The notes beneath the pieces were generated by a model. That model was not told the origin of the DNA and made no database searches. It was given only the letters and a program-made list of their open reading frames with translations. From Chlamydia gallinacea 08-1274/3 (GTDB lineage Bacteria; Chlamydiota; Chlamydiia; Chlamydiales; Chlamydiaceae): a DNA stretch of 64,000 nucleotides. The DNA lies in the NCBI RefSeq assembly GCF_000471025.2, contig NZ_CP015840.1:310001-374000 (forward strand). The letters run 5' to 3'. Position 1 is the stretch's first letter, and every line of letters begins with the position of its first letter. The position numbers and the translations under genes are program-made. Shown here one piece after another: positions 56,353-64,000 of this stretch.

Positions 56353-56718
56353 ATGAACAAAAAACATAAAAAAAATACAAAAGCAACGAAAAAAGCTGAA
56401 AACCAAGTGATCGTATTCTCACAAGAAACAGATAAACAAGAGCAGGCGATTGCAAATTTAGAGAATCTTGTTTCCTCTATCTACCAAGATTTCCCCCTAG
56501 CGCAAACTTTCTCAGGCATCCAAGACGAAAAACAGCTTACCAAAATGATATCGGCTTTAAATGGAACTTTAGATGCTTTACCTATCGATACTTTGACTCA
56601 AGGTTTATTTGATAATCCTAAGGAAGATGCAAAATTCGCGAAAGATCTCTCCACTGTATTGCATGGATTAAAAAATCTTTCTGCCACTGTTAGCAAGCAT
56701 TTTCCTCATAAGAAATAA
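56353..56718 (+). CDS. Small protein of the translocator operon (CT577 orthologue)
   Basis: A 121-residue cytoplasmic protein with a very lysine-rich first 20 residues and helical remainder, without membrane segments. It lies between the chaperone and CopB with normal spacing, and so is translated with them. Function unknown; a helper chaperone or secreted regulator is possible by position. No domain recognised. Confidence 0.78.
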   Translation: MNKKHKKNTKATKKAENQVIVFSQETDKQEQAIANLENLVSSIYQDFPLAQTFSGIQDEKQLTKMISALNGTLDALPIDTLTQGLFDNPKEDAKFAKDLSTVLHGLKNLSATVSKHFPHKK

Positions 56719-56758
56719 TTTTTGAAAAACACTTAAAATAATTAAGGGTAATGTTACT

Positions 56759-58210
56759 ATGTCCGTCTCTTCTTCAGGTCCAGATAACATTAACACTAAA
56801 AATATCCTATCTCAGGTGATTGCCTCCTCACCTCAAGGCGTTCCAAACCAAGATAAAATAGCTGGAAACGAAACCAAACAAATTCAGCAGCCTCGCCAAG
56901 GGAAAAATACTGAGATGGAAAGCAATTCCGCAGTTGCTGGAACTCAGGGGAAAGAAAAAGCTGGAGAAGCTCAAAGCATAGAACAACAAGGACTCGCTGC
57001 TGGCAAAGAAATGGAAGCCTCTGCAGAAGCCGCTCAGCTCAGTAAAGCGGGATTCAGCAGTGCTTTAGCTGGAGCCAATATGAAGAAAGGAACAGAGGAA
57101 CTCAGTAAAGCAACAGAGACCTCTCTTTCTTCTCTTTCCTCTGTAAGTGCTTCTAGTGCCCAGCAAATTCAAGAATTAGTCTCAACCGCAACCTCAGGAA
57201 GCTCAAACCTATCTAAAACCTCTTTAGAAACTCCTGAACTTCCTAAGCCTTCCGTAACACCCAGACAAGATGTTTCTGAAATTAGCTTGGCATTAGCCAA
57301 AGCAATTTCTGCCTTAGGAGAAGCTACGGCATCCGCGCTTTCTGACTATCAAAGTACACAAGCACAAGCATCAATCATGAGCCGTATTGCACTAGAGTCC
57401 CAGGGATTAAAAATTGATTCTGAGCGCGCCGAGTACAAAAAAATGCAGGAAATGCAAAAGCAAGCGGGATCAAATAAAACTCTGGAAACTGTAAACACAG
57501 TGATGATGGCTGTTTCCATAACAATCACCGTGATTTCTGTGGTTGCTGCTTTATTCACTTGTGGTTTAGGACTTATAGGAACTGCAGCAGCTGGTGCTAC
57601 AGCAGCAGCTGCTGGAATCGCAGCTGGTGCTACAGCAGGAGCCTCAGTAGCAACATCCGTGGCTACTCAGGTTACTGTCCAAGCAGTTATGCAAGCAATC
57701 AAACAAGCTGTTATTATAGCTGTAAAGCAGGCTGTTCAACAAGCTGTTAAGGCTCTTATAAAACAAAGCATAAAAAACATTATAAAAACAGTAGTCAAAA
57801 CAGTTGTAAAAACACTATCCAAAAACATAGGGAAAATTTTCAAAACAGGAAAAACAGCCCTAGCAAAAGCTTATCCTAACCTTTCCAAAGTCATTAATGC
57901 CTTAGGAAGTAAAGTCGCTACAATTACCTTAGGAGCTATGGTGGCTGTACCTCAACTCGTTAAGGGCATTGGAGACATTAAACTATCGCAACTACAAACT
58001 GAACTTGCAGAAATACAAAGAACTACGGGAAAGCTCTCCGCACAAGCAGAAATGATGAATATGTTCACTCAATTCTGGCAGCAAGCAAGTAAAATTGCTT
58101 CAAAACAAGTAGACAGTGCTAGCGAAATGCAACAGCAAGCAACAAAATTAGGTGCTCAAATTGCTAAGGCATTTTCAGCAATTAGTTCCGGATTAGCATC
58201 GGCAGTGTAA
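56759..58210 (+). CDS. copB: CopB, type III hydrophobic translocator (CT578 orthologue)
   Basis: YopB-family translocator of 483 residues that inserts in the host membrane to form the translocon with CopD. The N-terminal 240 residues are Ser/Gln-rich and include the conserved PRQDVSEISLALAKAISALGEA in part. Two hydrophobic segments lie at about 243-300 (VSITITVISVVAALFTCGLG; Ala/Gly-rich) and 380-400, with a Lys/Gln/Ala/Val-rich helical stretch in between. ATG 56759 is 10 bases behind AAGGG. Confidence 0.92.
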   Translation: MSVSSSGPDNINTKNILSQVIASSPQGVPNQDKIAGNETKQIQQPRQGKNTEMESNSAVAGTQGKEKAGEAQSIEQQGLAAGKEMEASAEAAQLSKAGFSSALAGANMKKGTEELSKATETSLSSLSSVSASSAQQIQELVSTATSGSSNLSKTSLETPELPKPSVTPRQDVSEISLALAKAISALGEATASALSDYQSTQAQASIMSRIALESQGLKIDSERAEYKKMQEMQKQAGSNKTLETVNTVMMAVSITITVISVVAALFTCGLGLIGTAAAGATAAAAGIAAGATAGASVATSVATQVTVQAVMQAIKQAVIIAVKQAVQQAVKALIKQSIKNIIKTVVKTVVKTLSKNIGKIFKTGKTALAKAYPNLSKVINALGSKVATITLGAMVAVPQLVKGIGDIKLSQLQTELAEIQRTTGKLSAQAEMMNMFTQFWQQASKIASKQVDSASEMQQQATKLGAQIAKAFSAISSGLASAV

Positions 58211-58236
58211 AAACCATTTAAGGGGGAGTATTGGTT

Positions 58237-59532
58237 ATGACATCAGGAGTTAGCGGAAATCAGGGTTCTGATCCTACATTAGCAGCACAACTTGCTCAAC
58301 AAAGCGCTCATTTGCAAGGCAAGGATTCAAAAAATCAAGCGACAAAGCAAACAGAAGTCGCTGGTAGCTTCGAGGATTTGATCCAAGAAACACAAACCCA
58401 GGGAACAACCAAAAAAGAAGCGGCGCAAACCTCTAGATCCGAGAAATCGAAAAAATCTGAAAAGACCTCCTCCTCTTCCTCTTCTTCCTCCGTATCCAGC
58501 GCATCGAGCACAGCAACAGCCCAAGCAGTAAAAGGTCCATCATCTCTGAGCAAAGGTAATTATGAACTCCCTACATTGCCTACACCAGAAAACACAGAAG
58601 TCAATGGTGTAGTTATTAAAAAAGGCATGGGAACCTTAGCTCTTTTAGGATTAATCATGACTTTGCTCGCACAATCCAGCGCAAAGTCCTGGTCATCACA
58701 GTTCCAACAACAAAACCAAGCAATTCAAAACCAAGTTGCTATGGCTCCCATGATTGGACAGGCTATTCGCAACCAGGCAGAACACCAAGCTAGTGCCACA
58801 GAACTTCAGGCTAAACAAAGTTTAATCTCTGGTATTACGAACCTTGTTGGTTTTGCTGTCTCCGTTGGTGGAGGTATTCTTTCTGCTGCTAAAAGTTTAG
58901 GTGGATTGAAATCTGCAGCTTTTACGAAAGAAACTGCTTCAGCGGGAGCAGCAGCAGCCACCCAAGCTTCGAAAGCAGCTTCTAGTGTTGCTTCAGCAGC
59001 AACTAAAACTGCAACAGCGACAACAACAGCTTTAGGAAGCGCAGGAGGTGCAGCAGCTAAAGCCGCATCCAACCTCGTGGATGATATCGCTGCAGCTACA
59101 TCAAAAGCTACAGCAGGAGCTACAAAAAGTGGAGGATTATTTGGTAAGGTCCTCAACTCTCCTGGATGGCAAGACAAACTTTCTCGAGGAATGAATGTGG
59201 TAAAAACGCAAGGAGGCCGTGCAGCCGCATTTGCTGGCCGTGCTCTCTCTGCATCCATGCAAATGGCTCAGCTCGTACATGGGCTTACAGCCGCTGTTGA
59301 TGGTATCGCAGGTGGTATCATTGGAGCTGAGGTAGCTGTACAACAAAGAGCGGCGGGGATGGAAGAAGCTCGTGCAGAAGAATTAAAGCAATTGGCTTCT
59401 ATACAATCTCAATATGCAGGCCAAGCTCAGAACTTACAAGAGCAATCAATGCAAAGCTTTAACTCTGCGTTACAAACACTACAAAATATCTCCGATTCGC
59501 AAACACAAACAACGCAAGCTATTTTCAACTAG
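58237..59532 (+). CDS. copD: CopD, type III hydrophobic translocator (CT579 orthologue)
   Basis: YopD-like second translocator, 431 residues. ATG 58237 follows AGGGGGAG by 8 bases; an upstream TTG at 58231 is rejected. A Ser-rich tract lies at about 75-95, then hydrophobic helices at about 130-148 ([15 protein letters not shown]) and 197-220 ([19 protein letters not shown]), an Ala-rich helical middle, and an amphipathic C-terminus with repeated Gln. Last gene before a strong hairpin. Confidence 0.92.
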   Translation: MTSGVSGNQGSDPTLAAQLAQQSAHLQGKDSKNQATKQTEVAGSFEDLIQETQTQGTTKKEAAQTSRSEKSKKSEKTSSSSSSSSVSSASSTATAQAVKGPSSLSKGNYELPTLPTPENTEVNGVVIKKGMGTLALLGLIMTLLAQSSAKSWSSQFQQQNQAIQNQVAMAPMIGQAIRNQAEHQASATELQAKQSLISGITNLVGFAVSVGGGILSAAKSLGGLKSAAFTKETASAGAAAATQASKAASSVASAATKTATATTTALGSAGGAAAKAASNLVDDIAAATSKATAGATKSGGLFGKVLNSPGWQDKLSRGMNVVKTQGGRAAAFAGRALSASMQMAQLVHGLTAAVDGIAGGIIGAEVAVQQRAAGMEEARAEELKQLASIQSQYAGQAQNLQEQSMQSFNSALQTLQNISDSQTQTTQAIFN

Positions 59533-59544
59533 ACCATCTTCTTG

Positions 59545-59571
59545 CTAGGCCTAATGTTAATTTAGGCCTAG
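59545..59571. terminator. Bidirectional-type hairpin between copD and the DMT gene
   Basis: CTAGGCCTAA (59545-59554) and TTAGGCCTAG (59562-59571) form a perfect 10-bp stem with a 7-base loop between convergent genes. A second small stem GTAAAG-CTG-CTTTAC follows at 59577-59591. T-runs are weak, but position and stem make terminator use likely. Confidence 0.6.
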
Positions 59572-59592
59572 TTCATGTAAAGCTGCTTTACC

Positions 59593-60495
59593 CTATTCAC
59601 AAGAGATATATCCTTGGCGGAACTCTTCTCCATAAATCATGCGGCAGCCAATAATCATAAAGGCAACAGCAAAGGGTAAAGACCTCGAAAAATTTTCTCC
59701 TAGTAGCACCCAACCATAAAATGCAGAAAATAGAGGCATAACAAGGTTACAAAATGACAGAAAGGTGGACGAATATTTTTTTAACAACTTGGCATAAAGA
59801 TTATAACTAATAAGGTTGGAAAATAGTACGAGACAAAATATTGCCTGTATAAAAACTTGAAAATTACTTACAGGCATGGGTCGCCAAGTTTCTACAATCA
59901 GAGAGTGTCCTAAGGATAAAATGCCAGCAATTACCATGGCATAAGCATTAATCGCCATTACCGATAATGATGAGGATTTTTCAATTTTTCTTAATAACGT
60001 CCAGCCAAAGGACCCCAAACAAGTCGCCAATAGGACGAGTACTTCTGGCCATCCTAATTGCCAACTCCACGTAGTCTCTACTCCACCAAAAAATAAATAA
60101 AATAAATAACCCAACAAGCCCAGACTTAAGCCGCAGAATTTTTTTATAGTCACAATCTCTCGTAACTGAACATAGGAAAATAACGCGGACACAAAAGGGG
60201 AAAGCCCGTAAATAAAACATGCTTTTGCAGAAGATAGGTGTTGTAAACCTAAAAATTCACACACGTTGGTTAAATAAAATCCAACTACAGAGACAATACC
60301 CACGGGTAGATACATATTTTTAGGTAGTCGTAATGAACCCTTCTTCCAAATAACAATGCCTGTTAACACGATTCCAGCTATCAACATTCGGCTTCCTGTG
60401 ACAAACATCGGAGAAGCCGCTTCCATTGCTAATTTACTAAAAGCAAATGATGAGGACCAAATAAAGGCTGTAAGAAAAATAAAGAAAACGGACAT
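59593..60495 (-). CDS. DMT-superfamily (EamA) transporter (CT580 orthologue)
   Basis: A 300-residue membrane protein with about ten hydrophobic segments in two EamA halves, starting FIFLTAFIWSSSFAFSKLAM as in drug/metabolite exporters. Substrate cannot be read from the sequence. It is monocistronic, converging on copD and divergent from thrS. Confidence 0.85.
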   Translation of the reverse strand: MSVFFIFLTAFIWSSSFAFSKLAMEAASPMFVTGSRMLIAGIVLTGIVIWKKGSLRLPKNMYLPVGIVSVVGFYLTNVCEFLGLQHLSSAKACFIYGLSPFVSALFSYVQLREIVTIKKFCGLSLGLLGYLFYLFFGGVETTWSWQLGWPEVLVLLATCLGSFGWTLLRKIEKSSSLSVMAINAYAMVIAGILSLGHSLIVETWRPMPVSNFQVFIQAIFCLVLFSNLISYNLYAKLLKKYSSTFLSFCNLVMPLFSAFYGWVLLGENFSRSLPFAVAFMIIGCRMIYGEEFRQGYISCE

Positions 60496-60610
60496 GAAAA
60501 GATGTATTATTCAGCAATAAAGCCCTCCCATTGTAAAAAAAGACAGCTTTGCCTCCAACTCAAATAATATTTTTCCTCTAACAGCTACGTATATTTTTCA
60601 GAAAACTCCC

Positions 60611-60638
60611 TTGCTTAGATCCCGAAAAACATTACAAT
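60611..60638 (+). promoter_or_regulatory. Candidate promoter of thrS
   Basis: TTGCTT (60611-60616) and TACAAT (60633-60638) are 16 bases apart; start near 60645 is 28 bases before the ATG. No T-box or attenuator is visible in so short a leader. Confidence 0.45.
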
Positions 60639-60672
60639 AATGGACTTAGAAATCCCATAAATTGGAGAGAAA

Positions 60673-62580
60673 ATGATCCGCGTAATTTGCAACCAAGAAA
60701 CTTTTGAACTTCCTCAAGGCTCTACAGCTGCTGATTTCGCGAGCAAATTAAAAAATTCTCATTACTTTGCTGGCGTTGTCATAAATGATCGAATTAAAGA
60801 TCTAACCACAACCCTAGAAGAAGGAGATAATTTAAGATTTGTCACATTTTCTGATCCCGAAGGCCGAGAAATCTTTCTACACACCTCAGCACATATTTTA
60901 GCTCAAGCTGTTCTACGACTATGGCCCAATGCATTACCAACAATTGGTCCCGTAATCGACCAAGGATTTTACTATGATTTTGCGAACTTATCCATTAGTG
61001 AAGACGATTTTGATGCTATTGAAAAAATGGCAGAGCAAATTGCACAAGAACGCCACGCAGTAGCGAGAAAAATTTTCTGTGACAAAAATGAAGCTCTAAA
61101 AAAATTTGGTCACAATCCATTTAAAGTAGAGCTAATTAAAGAACTTCCTGATGGAGAAACAATCACATCCTATTCCCAGGGGGAATTCATAGATCTCTGT
61201 CGGGGCCCCCATCTCCCCTCTACAGCTCCCGTCAAAGCTTTTAAGCTTTTACGTACATCTGCCGCCTATTGGCGCGGGGACCCGCAAAGAGATTCTTTAA
61301 TACGAATTTATGGGGTAGCTTTCCCTACAGCAAAGGAACTGAAAGAACACCTATACCAACTAGAGGAAGCTAAAAAACGGGATCATCGTGTTTTAGGAGC
61401 AAAACTCGACCTCTTTTCACAACAAGAATGTTCCGCAGGCATGCCCTTTTTCCATCCCCGAGGAATGATTATTTGGGATGCCTTAATCGGGTATTGGAAG
61501 CGGCTGCATCAACTCGCTGGTTACAAGGAAATCCAAACACCACAACTCATGAATCGTAGTCTTTGGGAAGTGTCCGGTCATTGGACAAACTATAAAGAAA
61601 ATATGTACACTTTGCAAATCGATGACGAAGATTACGCGATTAAGCCCATGAACTGCCCCGGGTGTATGCTATACTATAAAACCCGCTTACACAGTTATAA
61701 AGAGTTCCCATTAAGAATAGCAGAAATTGGCCATGTTCATCGTTATGAAATTTCAGGAGCTCTATCGGGGTTAATGCGTGTTCGTGCTTTTCACCAAGAC
61801 GATGCTCACGTATTCCTCACTCCTGAACAGGTAGAAGAAGAAACTTTAAATATTTTAAATTTAGTTTCCGAGCTATATAAAACCTTCGGCTTAGACTATC
61901 ATCTCGAGCTTTCCACAAAACCAGAGAAAGACACTATTGGGAGCGATGAACTGTGGGAATTAGCGACCTCAGCATTACAACGAGCCCTCACAAATTCAAA
62001 AACACCCTTCTTTATTAATCCAGGAGACGGTGCTTTTTATGGTCCTAAAATTGATATTCATGTAAAAGATGCAATTCAGCGCACATGGCAATGTGGAACA
62101 ATTCAATTAGATATGTTCCTTCCTGAACGCTTTGCTTTAGAATATACGAATGCTCAAGGAGAAAAAAGCACTCCGATCATGCTACATCGGGCCTTATTTG
62201 GCTCTATTGAAAGATTCTTAGGTATTCTTATCGAGCATTTCAAAGGAAAATTCCCTCTGTGGTTAAGTCCTGAACATATAAGAATTATTACTGTAGCAGA
62301 TCGCCATCAACCACGTGCTCATGAGCTTTTCTCTGTTTGGCAGCAGTTAGGTTTTGTTGTTACTGTGGATGACTCTAATGAATCGGTAAGTAAAAAAATC
62401 CGTAACGCTCAAAATATGCAAGTGAATTATATGGTAACTATAGGCGATAGAGAAGTTGAGGAAAAAACTCTAGCTGTACGTACTCGAGATAATCGTGTAT
62501 TAAATGATATGACAGTGGAAAGATTTATAAATACATTACTTGATGAAAAGAATTCATTAAGTTTAACTCCTCTACTATAG
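60673..62580 (+). CDS. thrS: Threonyl-tRNA synthetase (CT581 orthologue)
   Basis: Class II aminoacyl-tRNA synthetase of 635 residues. A TGS domain (about 1-62) is followed by the editing domain with [11 protein letters not shown], the catalytic core with [11 protein letters not shown] (zinc cysteine) and [13 protein letters not shown] (motif 2 region), motif 3 [19 protein letters not shown], and the anticodon-binding domain beginning RIITVADRH. The order and length are standard. GGAGAG precedes the ATG by about 5 bases. Confidence 0.97.
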   Translation: MIRVICNQETFELPQGSTAADFASKLKNSHYFAGVVINDRIKDLTTTLEEGDNLRFVTFSDPEGREIFLHTSAHILAQAVLRLWPNALPTIGPVIDQGFYYDFANLSISEDDFDAIEKMAEQIAQERHAVARKIFCDKNEALKKFGHNPFKVELIKELPDGETITSYSQGEFIDLCRGPHLPSTAPVKAFKLLRTSAAYWRGDPQRDSLIRIYGVAFPTAKELKEHLYQLEEAKKRDHRVLGAKLDLFSQQECSAGMPFFHPRGMIIWDALIGYWKRLHQLAGYKEIQTPQLMNRSLWEVSGHWTNYKENMYTLQIDDEDYAIKPMNCPGCMLYYKTRLHSYKEFPLRIAEIGHVHRYEISGALSGLMRVRAFHQDDAHVFLTPEQVEEETLNILNLVSELYKTFGLDYHLELSTKPEKDTIGSDELWELATSALQRALTNSKTPFFINPGDGAFYGPKIDIHVKDAIQRTWQCGTIQLDMFLPERFALEYTNAQGEKSTPIMLHRALFGSIERFLGILIEHFKGKFPLWLSPEHIRIITVADRHQPRAHELFSVWQQLGFVVTVDDSNESVSKKIRNAQNMQVNYMVTIGDREVEEKTLAVRTRDNRVLNDMTVERFINTLLDEKNSLSLTPLL

Positions 62581-62613
62581 GAACTGATTAATTTTTAAGG
62601 ATGGGCATCTCTA

Positions 62614-63378
62614 ATGAAAACTATTGCTGTCAATAGCTTTAAAGGTGGCACAGCAAAGACTTCAACAGCCTTACATTTAGGAGCTGCTTTAGCTCAATAT
62701 CATCATGCTAAAGTGCTCCTAATTGATTTCGATGCTCAAGCAAACCTAACTTCAGGATTAGGTCTAGACCCTGATTGTTATGATAGTTTAGCTGTCGTGC
62801 TACAAGGAGAAAAAAATATTCATGAGGTCATTCGGCCTATTGAAAATACATTAGATCTAATTCCTGCTGACACATGGTTGGAACGTATTGAAGTTTCTGG
62901 TAATTTAGCTGCCGATCGCTATTCCCACGAAAGACTAAAGACTATTCTTTCTTCTTTAGAGGATGAGTATGACTTTGTCATTATCGATACACCTCCCTCG
63001 CTATGCTGGCTTACAGAATCTGCACTCATAGCAGCACAATATGCATTAATTTGTGCTACTCCCGAGTTTTATAGTGTTAAGGGATTGGAAAGACTCGCCT
63101 CATTTATTCAAGGTATAGCTTCCCGTCACCCTTTGAGTGTTCTGGGTGTCGCCCTATCTTTTTGGAATTACCGGGGGAAAAATAACGCAGCTTTTGCTGA
63201 ACTGATTCATAAAACTTTCCCAGGCAGACTATTAAATACAAAAATTCGTAGGGATATTACCATTTCGGAAGCCGCTATTCATGGCAAACCCGTATTTACT
63301 ACTGCTCCTTCAGCTAGAGCCTCTGAAGATTACTTAAATCTTACCAAAGAGTTATTGATTTTACTGAGGGACATGTAA
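62614..63378 (+). CDS. ParA/MinD-like ATPase, relative of plasmid Pgp5 (CT582 orthologue)
   Basis: A 254-residue ParA-type ATPase. The deviant Walker A is SFKGGTAKTST, with Ala in place of the usual Gly before the catalytic Lys (KGGxGKT). Walker A' is VLLIDFDAQANLTSG and Walker B is YDFVIIDTPPS. Family members move DNA or protein cargo along nucleoids. It is followed after 3 bases by a Pgp6-like gene, the same pairing as on the chlamydial plasmid, so the role may be regulatory or partition-related. No parB is adjacent. Confidence 0.9.
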   Translation: MKTIAVNSFKGGTAKTSTALHLGAALAQYHHAKVLLIDFDAQANLTSGLGLDPDCYDSLAVVLQGEKNIHEVIRPIENTLDLIPADTWLERIEVSGNLAADRYSHERLKTILSSLEDEYDFVIIDTPPSLCWLTESALIAAQYALICATPEFYSVKGLERLASFIQGIASRHPLSVLGVALSFWNYRGKNNAAFAELIHKTFPGRLLNTKIRRDITISEAAIHGKPVFTTAPSARASEDYLNLTKELLILLRDM

Positions 63379-63381
63379 TCG

Positions 63382-64000
63382 ATGGGAAACTTAAAAACGT
63401 TATTAGAAAGTCGCTTTAAGAAAAACCCTCGAGAAAAAATGGATACGTTAACACGTCAACGTATGGATGGCGAGCTCTCTCCCCTCTTAAGTAGGTTTTC
63501 TACGCTCAAATTATCTCCACAAGAAGAGGAAAAATTTCGTCAGCTTCTAGAAAATTATACCTGTGACAATCAGGTATCTGAAGAAGATTTCCATAATCTG
63601 TGCTGGATTTCTGCTCAAATTAAACAAATCCATCATCAGGCTGTCCTTTTGCATGGGGAACGTATAAAAAAAGTACGTGATTTATTAAAAAATTATCGTG
63701 AAGGAGCTTTTTCTTCTTGGCTATTGCTTACTTACGGTAACAGACAGACTCCTTATAATTTCCTTGTGTATTATGAACTATTTACTACTCTTCCTGAATC
63801 TTTAAAAATCGAAGCAGAAAAAATGCCACGGCAAGCAATATACACTCTAGCGGCTCGCCAAGGTCCTCAAGAAAAAAAAGAAGCCATTATTCGCAATTAT
63901 CGCGGGGAAAGCAAAGGTGAGCTTTTAGATATCATTCGAAAAGAATTTCCCCTAGTAGCTACGGATCGCCGGCAAACTTGCTTAGCAAAACAAGCTTTTT
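63382..64000 (+). CDS. Pgp6-like protein, truncated by the window end (CT583 orthologue)
   Basis: Open from ATG 63382 to the end of the window (206 codons), so only the C-terminus is missing. The protein is helical and very basic, with SSWLLLTYGNRQTPYNFL and KKEAIIRNYRGESKGELL. It resembles plasmid protein Pgp6 of chlamydiae, whose function is not well known. It lies 3 bases after the ParA-like gene. Confidence 0.88.
   Translation, partial: MGNLKTLLESRFKKNPREKMDTLTRQRMDGELSPLLSRFSTLKLSPQEEEKFRQLLENYTCDNQVSEEDFHNLCWISAQIKQIHHQAVLLHGERIKKVRDLLKNYREGAFSSWLLLTYGNRQTPYNFLVYYELFTTLPESLKIEAEKMPRQAIYTLAARQGPQEKKEAIIRNYRGESKGELLDIIRKEFPLVATDRRQTCLAKQAF

Noticed and set aside
58440-58520. Serine-rich tract in copD as a possible slippage repeat.
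   Set aside because: Serine codons are mixed (TCC, TCT, AGC), with no long perfect repeat, so it looks like ordinary low-complexity protein.
58806-59258. A 150-codon open frame on the minus strand inside copD, Ala-rich.
   Set aside because: It is an antisense shadow of the Ala/Ser-rich copD coding sequence, without ribosome site or family match.

Overview
The window is chromosomal DNA of a Chlamydia, probably one of the species formerly called Chlamydophila; I do not assign a species. The evidence is a dense set of proteins recognisable as orthologues of C. trachomatis genes: PorB, paired DUF582 effectors, the type III secretion set cdsJ-L-R-S-T, the Scc2-CopB-CopD translocator operon, two SWIM-SNF2 helicases, an N-terminally extended MreB, and the chromosomal pair resembling plasmid genes pgp5-pgp6. 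DNA is AT-rich, intergenic gaps are short (none over about 270 bases), and no insertion sequence, prophage, CRISPR or rRNA was seen. CT numbers below are C. trachomatis orthologue names recalled from memory; they were not looked up.

Layout. Bases 2-9050: end of a flagellar-type FliH, then FliI and a FliJ-like protein, a UDP-sugar pyrophosphorylase and GpsA, the porin PorB, and on the minus strand two DUF582 effector genes. Bases 9152-15568 (minus): GTP-type PEP carboxykinase, MreB and a SNF2 helicase. Bases 15713-22637 (plus): tRNA-Gly with a good promoter, trigger factor, ClpP-ClpX, a PcnB/CCA-type nucleotidyltransferase, Der, and an unknown protein with a repeated tryptophan-rich motif. Bases 22693-28064 (minus): SecA, a membrane-anchored repeat protein and phosphatidylserine decarboxylase. 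Bases 28228-30202 (plus): MnmE and endonuclease III. Up to here the genes correspond to CT718 running down to CT697.

At about 30.2 kb the gene order jumps to CT554-CT583: BrnQ, a second SNF2 helicase, a zinc-ribbon membrane protein (minus), lipoamide dehydrogenase with lipoyl synthase, then the type III secretion basal-body operon (38462-43211). A minus-strand block follows (43308-55408): a candidate inclusion membrane protein, a type II secretion-like operon with three prepilin-like proteins, PepP and MutL. The window ends on the plus strand with the translocator operon Scc2-CT577-CopB-CopD, a minus-strand DMT exporter, ThrS, a ParA-like ATPase and a truncated Pgp6-like gene.

How the parts work together. 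Three export systems sit here: a flagellar-derived ATPase module, the type III export gate with its translocators and probable substrates (DUF582 proteins, a candidate Inc), and a reduced type II system. The rest is housekeeping: protein folding and degradation, tRNA maturation, envelope growth, lipoylation and repair. No clearly new multi-gene system is visible. The most interesting loose ends are the Ser(-1) prepilin sites, the tandem-repeat protein at 22098, the loss of key motifs in Nth and MutL, the atypical P-loop of the ParA-like protein, and short inverted repeats at the mnmE and brnQ promoters.
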